Source: Opeltia flavorubescens (taxonomy: Eukaryota; Ascomycota; Lecanoromycetes; Teloschistales; Teloschistaceae). Taken from it: a stretch of DNA of 64,000 nucleotides. The translations under genes were made by a program, and so were the position numbers. The notes under the pieces were generated by a model. It saw only the letters and a list, made by a program, of their open reading frames with translations. It made no database searches and was not told where the DNA came from. Of the stretch, positions 46,923 through 58,972 are shown in pieces. Position 1 is the stretch's first letter; every line of letters starts with the position of its first letter. The stretch is taken from contig KE546966.1 of NCBI GenBank assembly GCA_000442125.1, positions 1,078,969-1,142,968 of the forward strand. Direction: 5' to 3'.

Positions 46923-47719
46923 GTGTGTCCAAACCGAAGAAGATACGCCGACCAGAAAGATACCACCGCAAAGACCTGAATTTTACGAAATTTAACCGAC
47001 GGCCGGCCAAGAACGTGATCTGAGACCGCATTAGCCGCGTGGTCAAGATTGCAAACAAAGATTTTCACCTATCATGTTGTTTGGTGTAAGAATTTAAGTG
47101 TTGTTATTGAAGTGAGATAGGTACTCGTCCTCATGGGTGCTGTCCAGCTCGGGAGGATGCAAGTATACTGGTTGAAGGATTTTCCGAAAGATAAGCAGTG
47201 CAGCGATAATGCCGACCAGGTCCGAATGAATGAATGTCGTTCTTGAATAGCCATATACCTTCAGTTAAACCAATGGAAGGTAAACACAGGTCAATGACGA
47301 TTATGGCGGTGCAATGCTCTGACGTTTCAGCTCAACCGTGGTCCAGTACAGCCATACTCCTACTATGATCAGGTCGCATGGAGGGATGTTAGGAAGCTCT
47401 GGGGAATTGTGAGGAGAGATGAATCAGTAAACATAGGTAGGCACGTGGTGAGTTTCACCCTATGATGACGAGCAAAGGAATAGGCAATTGGGGGGGATGG
47501 AGAAATCAGCATGTGAAAATGATCCATTCTCGGCAAGTCGGCCCTACCGGCAAATGAAATCCCGTGCATTATTCTCCTATCCCGGTACTCCATAACGGTA
47601 TTCAATAAGACATACCACGCATCCTCCATCATATATTAAAGTTATGAGACTGTGCGTGTCGATTAGAACGATTGGCATTGCGACTTGTATCCATCGACTA
47701 TTCGTCGCGCATAAAAACA
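46923..47719. other. Intergenic
   Basis: Upstream of the hydrolase gene and downstream of RXT3, both leftward. May contain a small first exon of the hydrolase near 47066; otherwise nothing recognised. Confidence 0.45.
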
Positions 47720-50700
47720 TCATCCCCCTACCGCTACAGTATCGCCTCCCTTATCCCGATTGTTCCCACCTATTTTGACAACAGGACTAACAAACGCCCT
47801 TCCAAATCCTCTTCGTTCCTCCAATAAGGCTTTGAATCTCTTCCTCCTTGCTTCTCCAGTCCTCTCCTCCCCTTTGCTAGCCCCTTCATCGACCCACTCA
47901 ATACTCTCGATCCGAAAGCTCATCCCATCATGATTGTCCCCCCATTCTCGACTTCTGATACCATGGCATATCTTTGACGTATACTTTTCCAATGCCGGCA
48001 GCACGAGGCATGTCAAATGAAGATCTTTATTGTGGGGTGGCACCATCGGCAAGGGAGGTGGCGAAGTTAAGATTGTTGTCTCGCCGGCGTCAACGTCGAT
48101 TACGGTAGGCTTATCAGCCGACTGTAAGATCGAGCTGGGGTACTCGAGCATCGATACATCTACATCTTCACCCCAGTGTCCCTGTACCCATCCAGCATGG
48201 ATTGCTGCGGCCAACGGATCCGAATCATCCGTGTAGACATCACAACCCCATACCGCCCGCCGACGTGTAATTTCTTCCCGTTCTATATCCGTGAGATAGA
48301 AACGGGGAATGCGGATGGCGAAAAGGCAATTCTCTTTCCCGTCGAACCGAGGTAGTGGAGTGGGTATCGACGAAACCCCAAGCGACGTAGTGTCGTGTTG
48401 TCCTGCCGTCACAGAAGCAGATTCGAGAACAGGAGAATAGAGCGTCGATCCGAGGTGGTAACGAGGTAAATGGCTGACGCTGGAAAGAAGCTGGTCGTTT
48501 TTTATGATGATTGATGGAACATGTTGAGGTATAGTTGATGCAGGTTTCGCGTGATGATGATGGTGATGGTGGTGACGATGATGATGATGGTTGGCTGAAG
48601 GCCCCATGATGGACGATTGCCCTGGCGTACTAAGCCGCTTTTCCTTCATACTAGACAATGAATTGAGACCAGCGACACCGTCGTCGTGGCGATGATGGTG
48701 ATGACTACTGGTGGGTCGGTCAGTAAGCCAAGTGTACTCGATAGTAAGAAGAATACTCACTGGTGACTGTGAGGATGGTGATGATGCATGCGTCTCTTCT
48801 TGACAGCTTGTGCCCCAGACGTTCCAGCAGGGTTTGGCGTGCCCGCGGCCTCAGACTCGGCTCTCGAATCTCCATCCCGTCCCAACCCTCTTTTCCCCAG
48901 CTTCGATCTGTTCCCAGACCGCGGCATCTCAATCAAATCTCCACGGGGGGCAAAAGGCGTCCGCCGTTCCGGTTCATGGTTTACTTTAGGGCTACCAAGA
49001 AAAGGGGTAGAAGTGCCGCTACCCATCGGTCCCGAACTTCCAACGCCGCTCCCAATGCCTGAAAACATTCTTCCAAACTCATTCTTAATCCCTGGATCAC
49101 TAGCAGGTCCACTGTTACGACCTTGAGCACCTTGGACTGCTTGAGGTAAGGGCGAGACTCGTCCTCGTTTCCCACTCTCGATCAACAAAGACAATGAATG
49201 CCGTGGTTGCTGTATCACATTTTCGTCTCCTACCTTATTTGCCTGATCGATTCCATTCGTAGAAATCGACCGGTTCAAGTGTGCTGCTGACGTTTGATGG
49301 ACAGAAGAAAATTGCTGCCTATGTCGTTCTTCGGGACGATCAGAATATCGACTTTGCGATGAATTTGACTGGGTTAGACTTGGCGGCTGGGGTTCATTCA
49401 CGGCCAATCTTTCTTCGCGAGAACGACGAAGATGATCTGGAGAGAACGGCGATTGTGTGGTCTGTGGAACATCCAAGGGCTCCCGGTTGTACACGTGATC
49501 TACATTTTCGATATCTGAACGAAACCGATTGTTCGGGAATCCGGTGTTAACGCTGGGTCGCGCAAAAGACCGAGGTTGTGCAATCATCTTTGGGCTTTGA
49601 CGATTTGACGCAGCCTGAGCCGCTCTGTCTTCGCGCGATCTCCGAATTTGTTCTTCGAGAAAGTTCTGCGACGGTTGCTCTGCTTGCTGACGAATGAGCA
49701 TCCGCTGAGCGTCATCTGGTAGTCTCTCATGCTGTTGTGGCGCCTGGAAGCCTCGCTGCATCTTAGCATACATATCCTCATTGGTATCAACAGCTTGAGA
49801 TGGTGTTCCATAACCACTAGGTTGGCTACTTGGGCGTTTCCCAAGTTTGTTCTCACTAGGCTGGCGATGGTATGAGAACCTCCATTGCTGTTCCAGCCCC
49901 TGCTCTGAGGTCGGTGACCGCTGAGTACCAAGTTGTCCTAGTGATGAAGCAGATGTATGAGCTTTGGGAGATGTCGGTCTTGCATGGGGAGGTAGATGGC
50001 GCTGCGTGTCGTTGGAGTATGCGCGAAAGGGGCGATTCGCAGCTCCTTGGACTCGTCTACGATCGATAGGTGAGGGCGACCGCCTGCGGAAGAGGCCTTG
50101 GCCCATATTTCGCCGAGTGGGAGAGGTTATAGCGTGTGAAGGAGAAGAGAAGGAATCACTGGTATTTGCTCCAAGAAGGTTCCTTTGTGCCATCGAACGA
50201 TCTTTCGACACTTGACCCACATCGCAACCAAGCATGGACGAGATAGACATGCTACTCTCAGGGCGACTCGTAGGTAAGGCAGGTAGGTCTCTTGGGCCAG
50301 AGAAAGAGGGGGGAACTGGTATATTTAGGCGTGAAGGCGTGGATTGACCGCCGTTGTATTGCGGCTGGGAATGTGGTGGTGAAGTGGGGGGAAGCATAGT
50401 GCGCGCACCGCCGTACGGAGGAGGAGGTGGGGCAGGCGGTTCTGCTATGAACATTGACTAGTCAGCATGTGAAGCCGTTCATCTTAAGCTAGTCGATCAA
50501 AATTTACAAAACACGATCCTTGAGACGAGGATAGATCAAGGATCTTGGAATGGAATGCAGAGGAATAAGTAGCTGTGATTGATGTAAGCGCCACTTGGCC
50601 TCCCAGAACTTACCGGCAAACATGGTGCTCGAAAAGGTAGAGTTTGGTGTAGACTTGCTGATATCGTGATGTGTTGGCGGAGGCTGGTTATGAGCTTGAA

Positions 50701-51626
50701 AAAAGGATGATGGTGGCAGCGTGGAGGGAGAGGTATGAGCTGGACAAAGTCGATTAGCATTAATTTGAAGAGAAGCGGCGACGCTAAAGAAAAAAGTCCG
50801 ACATGTGACAGGGATAACGGTGATCACAGCGCGGGGTTCGGCCCGCTCGCTAGTGCACCTGTCCCTTGGATACTTGGAGTAGAAAAGGAAATGGGATGCG
50901 ATTCATCGGTAAGCTTGGCCGCAACACTCCTTTGATGCGCATTACTTGGAGAGACACGATAAATCAAACAATGATGATACAATGGATCGGCTCCTACAGA
51001 ATGTAGCTCCTACCGGCCAGGATTCTGAGAAATTCGCTGATAAACGAAGCGATTGGTCCACGAAGGCTTACAGGGCATGAGGCATGGATGATGCAATGGC
51101 TAAGGAGAGTTTTTTTTTCTTAAGGGAATACCAGAATAGGATTGCGACTATGAGACTGGGTATCTTTCCTGCCAGCTGATGACACAGAGGTTGGCGGATT
51201 GGCCAAAGAATACCTCGAAAAGGCTACTGACGCAAAACAACAATCTAACAGGCAAACAAAATTAGAAACAGAAATGAGTTTACCGTCTAGCATCTGGCCT
51301 TCGTATTGCCTAATGTGTTCCTGCCCCCCTCCTCTTTGTGGGCCACGTCCTGATCGCCCATGCTCTTGCGGTCCAGAATCCACATTCATGTGGTTCGATG
51401 TATTAGAATATCCGTATGATGGATTCCGGATGGTATTGGGTCGATTTTCTGTGATACTGACCCTTCGCTGTAAAAAGGGATCTCCATGATGAAGGATTTC
51501 GGGTCGAACTGGAGAGGGTCGAGCAGAGTATGGAGGTGGTGGTATAGGAGCGCGTCGCAAATCGCGAAAATCCTGTTGCGACTGTGGTCTCGCCAGAGAG
51601 TGCTGATTTGGAGCTAAAGGATCCAT
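47720..51626 (-). CDS. RXT3: Rxt3, subunit of the Rpd3L histone deacetylase complex
   Basis: Part of the large Rpd3 deacetylase complex that represses transcription. Two common exons (48761-50444 and 47720-48707 or 48704) are joined to one of two first exons. The distal one, 51284-51626, starts MDPLAPNQHSLARP and gives 1004 residues. The proximal one, 50614-50623, encodes only ATG TTT GCC G and gives 893. Both end in phase 1 and join the same acceptor to give AEPPAPPPPPYGG. Long disordered Pro/Ser/Gln stretches include SSMSISSMLG. The conserved Rxt3 domain lies in the last exon: FAIRIPRFYLTDIEREE, WGCDVYTDDSDPL and HAGWVQGHWGEDVD. A His-rich run (HHHHRHHHHHHHH) precedes it. The family is firm; the first exon needs transcript evidence. 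Confidence 0.85.
51284..51626 (-). other. Candidate distal first exon of RXT3
   Basis: Begins with ATG at 51626 and is clearly coding (PPPPYS, HHGDPFLQRR), ending at a G|GTAAAC donor in phase 1. If joined to 50444, the intron would be 839 bases, unusually long for this genome. The frame also stays open past the donor to a stop at 51120, so a separate 168-residue protein is the other reading. Confidence 0.5.
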
Positions 51627-52203
51627 AAGGTGGTGTGTATTTCAAGTTGTGCGCAGTGCGATGGCGTGCGTTCAGCGGTTCCGTAGAAAACCTCGATCGC
51701 TTACTCCGAGAACCTAACCTCGAGTAAGCGTTTAAGACGTAGAGCAAGGATAAAATGCCATAGTCACCAAGTTCATACCGCTCATGGGTCGAGGTGAACG
51801 AAGTGCAAAAGATGATGGAAGCTGGAACCTGGGGGCTCGCTGGTCTTTCTGAGTGTCTGGCTCGTCTAAGTAGTGGTATCATGCACTGTCAGGGACTAGC
51901 GATCCACATCGCAGATCATGTCGTCATCACGCGTGTCCTTATCCTTGGTCGTCTTCAGCCTTGCAGATATTTGGGCTTGGCGACAACGGCTTTTCATTCG
52001 GACCGTTCCTCCGCTGTGCGCATGCATTAGAGAGCATGTCGAGGCGTTGTCCGGGGAAAGAACACAGCAATCATCATGCCTTTCTGCCGTCAGCTTTCCA
52101 TTGTATAATCTTTGATAGCTAATGAAGAGGTTGAGAGATCACGTGGTGGGTGGAAAGGACCCCGTGCAGTGTCTCTCACCACCATCCTCAACAGAGTCTT
52201 AAC
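51627..52203. other. Divergent promoter region of RXT3 and BTN1
   Basis: About 580 bases between the distal RXT3 start and the BTN1 ATG. No further gene recognised. Confidence 0.5.
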
Positions 52204-53738
52204 ATGCTACCTTTGCCCGGCTCACCATCATCGTCCTGGGCCATGTTCAATGCGCGCCTTCGGGCAACCTTTTCCGGCGTCGACCTCCGGGTCGGCGCCG
52301 CATTCTGGCTCTTCGGTATCATTCGACATCCCTCGACCGACTCTGCCCGACTAACAAGGCATTGCCAGGCCTTATTAACAACGTCCTCTACGTAATCATC
52401 CTTTCCGCCGCCCTCGATCTGGTCGGTCCCTCAGTCCCCAAATCCCTCGTTCTCCTCGCCGATGTTATTCCCTCCTTCCTCATGAAATTAGTAGCCCCCT
52501 ACTTTATCCATGTGGTCCCCTACTCCCTCCGCGTCATCCTCTTCGCTCTCATTTCATCATGGGGCATGCTACTGATCGCCTTCACGCCTGCTTATACCGA
52601 TGGAGGAACCATAACCACTAAAATGGCTGGCGTGATATTGGCGAGTTTGAGTAGCGGGGCTGGGGAATTGAGTTTTCTTGGCCTAACGCACTTTTATGGG
52701 AACACCAGTCTGGCTGCATGGGGAAGTGGGACAGGAGGTGCTGGTTTGGTTGGCTCAGGGGCGTATGCCATTGCTACAACGGCAATTGGACTGAGCGTCA
52801 AGACGAGCTTGTTGGCTTCAGCCTTCCTACCTGTTGTTATGCTACTGAGCTTCTTCCTGGTTTTACCAAGGGGACCTTTGCAAATCAAGGGTAACGTTGA
52901 GGAGCGCGAAGCTACTCCTGAGGACAACGACGACACGCCAGCTCGGGAGGACCAAGGGTTGCTATCAAAAGTCTTCAGTGCTCCGGATTCGCCCAAGCAA
53001 ACTCCGGGGCCGACAACAAATATAGTGTCCTGGAGAAATAATCTTCTTCGTAATCTTCGCCGTTCTCGAAGTCTCGTTTTTCCATTGTGCGTGATGCCAT
53101 CTTCTTGCCTAATCAATCTACCACTTTTAGGTCACTCACTTACGCTTGCCTCTCTAGCATACTTCCTCTGTTCCTCGTTTATGTGGCCGAATATTTGATC
53201 AACCAGTCTGTTGCGCCGACTCTACTTTTCCCCTTGGAATCGACCCCATTCACCCACTACCGCTCCTTCTACCCCACATACGCAGTGAGTCTTATGAAGC
53301 CCTTGTCTTCGCAGTCCGCCATCATGTCACACTAGAACTGACACCCATTTCGAACAGACCATCTACCAGCTCGGCGTTTTCATCTCCCGCTCCTCACTCC
53401 CATTCTTTCGCATTCATCGACTTTACCCTCCGTCCTACCTCCAGTGCCTGAATCTCTTGCTCCTCATCCTCCAGGCTCTGTACTTCTTTATGCCCTCCAT
53501 CTACATCGTTTTCGCTCTAATTTTCTGGGAAGGCCTTCTAGGCGGTCTTGTTTACGTCAATACTTTCGCGGAAATCAGAGACCAAGTGCCAAAGGAGGAG
53601 CGGGAATTTGCGTTAGGAGCAACGACTGTAAGTGACAGCGGTGGGATTATGGCTGCGGGCCTTGTCGGACTTGGAATGGAGACGTGGCTGTGTAATTGGC
53701 AGGTTAAGAAAGGGATAGATTGGTGCCATAGACTGTAA
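52204..53738 (+). CDS. BTN1: Btn1/CLN3 (battenin) vacuolar membrane protein
   Basis: Homologue of human CLN3, lost in juvenile Batten disease; acts at the vacuole in pH and amino-acid balance. Four exons (52204-52315, 52369-53086, 53158-53284, 53358-53738) give 445 residues with about ten membrane segments. Conserved blocks: [118 protein letters not shown] and [15 protein letters not shown]. Intron 1 has a perfect CTAAC branch site. Intron 2 (53087-53157) is chosen so that [11 protein letters not shown] is restored; a nearer acceptor at 53130 would insert eight residues. An in-frame ATG at 52150 would lengthen the N-terminus. It converges on ARG8, 42 bases away. Confidence 0.94.
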
Positions 53739-53780
53739 CACGACATCTACCTGAATTGAGATGCAGATACGTGAAACAGT

Positions 53781-55367
53781 CTATCGCCCTGCTGGCGCCA
53801 TTTCTTGCTGTCCTTTCGTACCCTCAATTACTTCGGACCCGCGGAATGCGACCTCCATGGCCTGGTCCAGTATGCCCAAACCTTCTTCGATTTCATCTTC
53901 GCTGATGATCAGGGGAGGAACGAATCTCAAGGTGTTCTTGCCACAGGTGATGATAAGCAGTCCTCTTTCTCGAGCTGCGGTTATGATTGGTGTAGGATCC
54001 ACCGTAAGTTGCAATCCAAGAATAAGTCCCCTCCCTCTGGTTTCTCTGATGTGCTCTGGGTACTTTTCCCGCAGCCGTGAAAAATGGGAACAGAATATCT
54101 CTCCCTTCCGCAATACGGCAGACTGAAGTTCTGAGTCCGCAAGTCGAGAGAACACGTGATGGGCCAGTCTGCACCCCAAGGGATTACCTCCAAATGTAGT
54201 ACCATGGTCACCGGTAACGACACAATTTGCTACATCCTCGTTCACCATTGTAGCGCCTATAGGGAAGCCATTGCCCAGTGCTTTGGCCGTGGTTAGGATA
54301 TCTGGATGAGCTGATTGAGGAAGATACTGATGGGCCCATAGCCGACCGGTACGGCCGAGCCCACACTGAATTTCATCGTAAATGAGTACTGCACCAACCT
54401 CATTACAGCGATTGCGGAGTGTTTGTAAAAACGCCGGTGTTGCAACGTTGACTCCGCCCTCGCCTTGAATGGGTTCCACGATGACGCCGCATGTGTTCTC
54501 GTTTACCAATTCATGGACAGAGGCTACGTCATTGTAAGTTCCGTACTTAAAGCCAGGAATCATTGGGGAGAATGGTTTTTGGTATTTTGGATTTGGGGTG
54601 GCGGAAAGTGCTCCCATTGTTCGGCCGTGGAACGAATTTTGGAATGATACGATCTCGTGCTGGTTGCCAGCAGGTGTACGAGTCTTGCCAACCTTCCGGG
54701 CAAATTTGATCGCAGCTTCGTTGGCTTCTGTACCAGAATTGCAAATAAACACTTTTGATGCAGTATGCATTGCCCCAGCGGAGAGAGTTTTGGCGACGAT
54801 CAATTTGGACAACTCGCCTATCCATGGATTATGATACAGGTTTGAAGTATGAACGAGAGTAAGTGCCTGAATGATGATCGTGAGTATTGTGATGAGCATG
54901 GAACTTGATTCTGTGATATTTACCTGCTGATACAGCAATCTCGCCATCTCTGGATCACTGTGACCGAGGGCATTGACGGCAATACCAGCAGTAAAATCGA
55001 GGTATCGGCGGTTTTCAGCATCCCAGAGGTAGCATCCTTCTCCCTTAACCATTAATGGTGGAGGCCGCACGTATGTGGCTACCATGTAGGGGGTTTGCTC
55101 ATTGAGCTGAGCAGCGGTTGGCGAATCTGCTGGAGGGTCCGGGTTCGGAAGGGACGCTTCTCTCTATCCAATCATCAGCATGATCCAACTATACTGTGCG
55201 AGAATTTGTACGGATATGTTATGTCCGAAGTGCTCTGAAGGCGTAGAGGTTGGAATCGCTATCGCGGAAGCATAACGCCGCAGGAAGAATGGGCGTACTA
55301 TGTTGGTAGAAGGAAGCCTTAAAAGCGTAGTGGATGATTGACGAAGGAGACAAGTAGAAGTCGCCAT
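53781..55367 (-). CDS. ARG8: Acetylornithine aminotransferase, mitochondrial
   Basis: Turns N-acetylglutamate semialdehyde into N-acetylornithine in the mitochondrial matrix, step four of ornithine and arginine synthesis. Three exons (55212-55367, 54924-55163, 53781-54866) give 493 residues. Exon 1 is a targeting peptide rich in Ser, Arg and Leu (start MATSTCLLRQ) with a processing-like RRYASA. The core has GCYLWDAENRRYLDFTAGI, LVHTSNLYHNP, NSFHGRTMGAL, the DEIQCGLGRTG block and the pyridoxal-phosphate lysine Lys327 in TTAKALGNGFP. The second intron (54867-54923) is 57 bases with no stop codon, so the unspliced frame stays open; homology at LLYQQ|ALTLVHT shows it should be removed. Confidence 0.96.
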
Positions 55368-56337
55368 GGTAAAGCTTAATTGAATGACTTTCGGTGAATT
55401 TCTTCCATCTAGAATTCAGTGGTAAATAAAAAGTTGAAGGCTTATCGATAAGCTCGTCTACTGTATGACTTCACAGGGGCTTTTCTCGGACTACCATCAG
55501 GTCAAGTTAAACCATGCTTCAAAGCCAATAGAAGGCTACATTTGCAATTAGTATCAGGAATTGATCCGTTCATCCATGATGTAAAGGTCATTTGAATTAT
55601 CGGTCGAGGTATCCAGTGCTTCAATTATATCACAAGAGAAAAATTGTCATTTGGAAATAAAACCCATGACATACATGCAACAATAAGAGATTGAAGGTAA
55701 AGAAGGTAGTCAGAAGCAGCTTTGGTCCTATCTGCGATGAGTGAAGAAAGAATGTGTTGAAGATAGGGTCTTGCTATTTATGAATAGTATGCAGAGCGAA
55801 CCTTCTTTACAATCTCAAGATTCGCTGTATATAATGAGCCTCTTTTCAATTATTTCATCCAAAGGTCGTTGTATTTTTTGGCTTGTGATGCAATTACTCA
55901 TACATTTCAATCGCCGTTAGTGAGATGTGCTTTTTTCATTCCAGTCCATACATCGAAAAGTCACTATCGACTAGTTTTCGACGATGGATCGTTCCCCAAC
56001 TGTGTACCACGCAACAGTACAGAAACCATTGATGCATGTAAAGGGCTGGGATATCTTCTGGACTTCCAAGTTTAACAAATCAAAATGCCAGATTTGGATG
56101 GCTAAAGCTGCTTTCTCATTCTACGAGATCTCTATTGGAAAAATGAGCACTTTTTCAAAGGACAGGCTGGTAGGTAACATATTTCAGAATGTTGAATATA
56201 TATCAATTGTGCGATACTAGTACCATGTCATCACCATTTGTGCATTTTCCAACCAGCAAACGGACAGCATTTCTTGTAACCATGCTTTCTTTCGAAGTTA
56301 CAAATTGTACAGACTTCAAGATACGAAAGACTGCAAG
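55368..56337. other. Divergent intergenic region, A+T-rich
   Basis: Shared upstream region of ARG8 and the zinc-ribbon gene. A TGAGTGA at 55738-55744 is one mismatch from a Gcn4/CPC1 site but is far from the ARG8 ATG. No gene recognised. Confidence 0.5.
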
Positions 56338-57102
56338 ATGGTCGACAAAGAACCAGGAACTGAACACTCAAGCCAAAGCACTCCCTCTGAACCTCAACAC
56401 CCATCTCAAATAACAGCCTCCAAATCCACCTCAAATTCGGGCGGTTTGTCGATGTCTTCCAAACCAAAAAATGGTACCATCCCCGTTAGCAAGCACTCTC
56501 AAAATTCGATCCTCCGTCAATAGCAAAAGGGAGACGACGCCGCTGATGATGCCGCTGACTTCTTTGACCTAGCCGTATCTCTGTCGCTCGACAGTCAACT
56601 CTACCGCAAACGTATCATCTCCGTGGCCAAACACCTCAATCAAGGTCACAGCATGGCTTTCACCACCCTAGAAGACTACGACGAGTGGCACACGGAAGAC
56701 ACTGCTGGAAAGGTAGATGTCGATGACGAAAAGCCAATGGGTGAATGTGGGCCGCAGGATGGGTTCTGGAGATGTGTAAGTCCGCCACTAGTATATCGGT
56801 GGCTCGGAGCAGCCGGATTGGATACGACCGTAAGGGATAGCTGACACCGTTTTTAGCCTAGATGTATGTATGTGGATGAGCTCGACGGCCGGGAATCGTC
56901 AGTGTGGTTGTATTATGAAATGCAGTGTCCGAGGTGCAAGAGGTTTGAATGGGAATGGAAGTTGGATGATGAAGTTGAAGGTGGAAGCGAAAGCGAGAGA
57001 CTGCACTACTTCTTCGCCGCCCGGAATATGGATAGGGAATTTCTTTCAGAGGAGAATGGAGCAGTTGGGGAAGAGAAGAGGAGGAGGAATGCAAGGCATT
57101 AG
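56338..57102 (+). CDS. Small zinc-ribbon protein (one in-frame stop or short intron)
   Basis: Unrecognised family. Coding blocks at 56338-56484, about 56530-56775 and 56857-57102 share one frame. The third is joined by an 81-base intron to give FWRC|PRCMYVDELDGRE, and with MQCPRCKRFEWEW this forms a C-x2-C plus C-x2-C zinc ribbon separated by about 20 residues. The middle block is acidic (DDAADDAADFFDLAVSLSLD) and helical. A TAG at 56521 lies between the first and second blocks in the same frame. A short intron from 56485 (donor GTTAGC) to 56523 or 56529 would remove it in frame, but 39-45 bases is short and the donor is weak. If it is not an intron, translation could start at the ATG at 56653, or the gene could be decaying. 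It converges on TRP2. Confidence 0.55.
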
Positions 57103-57229
57103 TTCTAGTCTAGGTCATACCGGGTTCATCAAAAGACAACAACTAATTGGATGGAGGTAATGAAATGGCAACATCACCATCAAAAATCCTAGAAGAGTTA
57201 TTCCAATATGCAAGGTACATAAAACCAAT

Positions 57230-58972
57230 CTACCCAGCAATCTCAATTTTCTGATGCCCGTCCCCTTCTTCCACTCGTTCATCCCCCACCCCATCAACAC
57301 CACCGTCACCGCCATACATCTCCTCCGCACCATCAATACACTGAATGTTCGAATTCAACTTATTCATCGTCTCAACCCACTCATCCCCCGGATCGCTATC
57401 AAACACAATCCCCCCACCGGCCTGCAAATATGCCGTGCCGTCCTTCACCAGCATAGTCCTCAACGCAATACACGTGTCCATTGCACCTTCTCCCTCTCTG
57501 CCCTCCGCATCAACGTGATCATAACCGAAGTACCCCACTGCGCCCGCGTACACCCCTCTCTTCTCCCCCTCAAGTTCAGCAATAAGTTCCATCGCTCGAA
57601 CCTTCGGCGCGCCGCTCACAGTCCCAGCAGGGAAAATACTGCTGAAAGCGTTGAACCTCGTCTTCCCGTTGCGTAAGACGCCGGAGACCTGGCTGACGAG
57701 ATGTTGGACATGGCTAAATTTCTCGACGACCATCAACCGGTCCACTTTCGTAGAGTGCGGGTCGCAAACCCGGTTAATATCGTTGCGAGCAAGATCCACG
57801 AGCATGACGTGTTCTGCCCTATCCTTTTCGGATTGCCGGAGTTCTTCGGCGAGGGCTTCATCGAGGTGCGGTGTTGTACCTCGTTTGACCGTGCCGGCGA
57901 TGGGGTGCGTGATGATGCGGCCGTTTTCCGATTTGACGAGGAGTTCGGGGGAAGCGCCGACAAGTTGGAAGTCGGCGCAGTCGATGTAGAAGAGATACGG
58001 GGAGGGGTTCACCATGCGGAGATGACTATAAATGTTGAATGGGTGGAGAGAGGTGGAGCGGGAGAGGCGGTGGGAGGGAACGGCTTGGAAGATATCCCCT
58101 TTCCAGATGTGGTTCTTCAGCGTTTTGACGTGGCTTTCATAGCCGGACTGTCCGATATTCGAGGTGTAGCCTGGCTTGCCGATATTGGTCTGTTGATCTC
58201 GTTTCCCGAAAATAGGCGGTTGCTTTGGTTGAGGTATCCTTTCGGCTTGAAGCACAGATATTGTCTCGTTCAATATCGTTCGAGCGTCATGGTAAGCTTT
58301 CTCCAGCGCTGAGATATCTGTCAACGAGGCTGGGATATGGATGTATGTGATGACTTTGACGGTAGAGAAAGCATGGTCGAAAGCTACGATGGTATCAAAA
58401 AACATAAAGAGCGACTCGGGAATCTGAAGCACATCTTTCATAGATCGAGCCGTGCGCGGCTCAAAATATCGGACGCAGTCGTAACCCACATAGCCAATAG
58501 CTCCTCCCGTCAGTGGGGGCAAGTCCAGTCCAGGCACTACAGCTTCCCGAGAATTCGAAAGCTCTTGCTGGAGGAAAAACAAGGGATCTGCTTCCGGTCC
58601 ATGGCCTGGGCCTGTCTTAAATACTTTCCTTGGATCTTGAACATATTAATCGAGTGACTTCTTGGATTCTAGGACAAGGTCTAACCTACTGGCTCCTACA
58701 AAACTGTGCCTCCCAATCGTTTGAGCAGCAGCTACACTTTCAAAGAGAAAAGAAAGCTGTGACCGTGATCTTGAATAGATGAGTGCGAAACTTAACAAAG
58801 GATACGAAAACAAACCTTACACTGCAGAAAGCTTCTTGTATGCTGCTGACGGAGTAAGATCGGCACCGGAGACTGAAGCGCACAATGGGATCAAGTTCGG
58901 GGGATTCGCAGTGTCTTTGTACGCTGACAGGGTTCTATGCACAGTCTCTAATGATGGCTGGATATTCTTCAT
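57230..58972 (-). CDS. TRP2: Anthranilate synthase component I
   Basis: Makes anthranilate from chorismate with ammonia or glutamine, the first and feedback-controlled step of tryptophan synthesis. Three exons (58821-58972, 58690-58769, 57230-58635) give 545 residues. The N-terminal part has NLIPLCASVSGADLTPSAAY and SQLSFLFESV, where the LLES-type motif contributes to tryptophan binding, then HSFVGANPRKVFKTGPG across two introns. The catalytic half carries GGAIGYVGYD, GDIFQAVPSHR, HPIAGTVKRG, LVDLARNDINRV, FPAGTVSGAPK and RGVYAGAVGYFGYD. Both intron acceptors are TTCAAG, which is unusual but needed to restore the motifs. Component II (glutaminase/TrpC/TrpF) is not in the window. Confidence 0.95.

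Noticed and set aside
57254-58312. Plus-strand frames of 140 and 203 codons opposite TRP2
   Set aside because: They lie wholly within the anthranilate synthase exon and have no recognisable motif.
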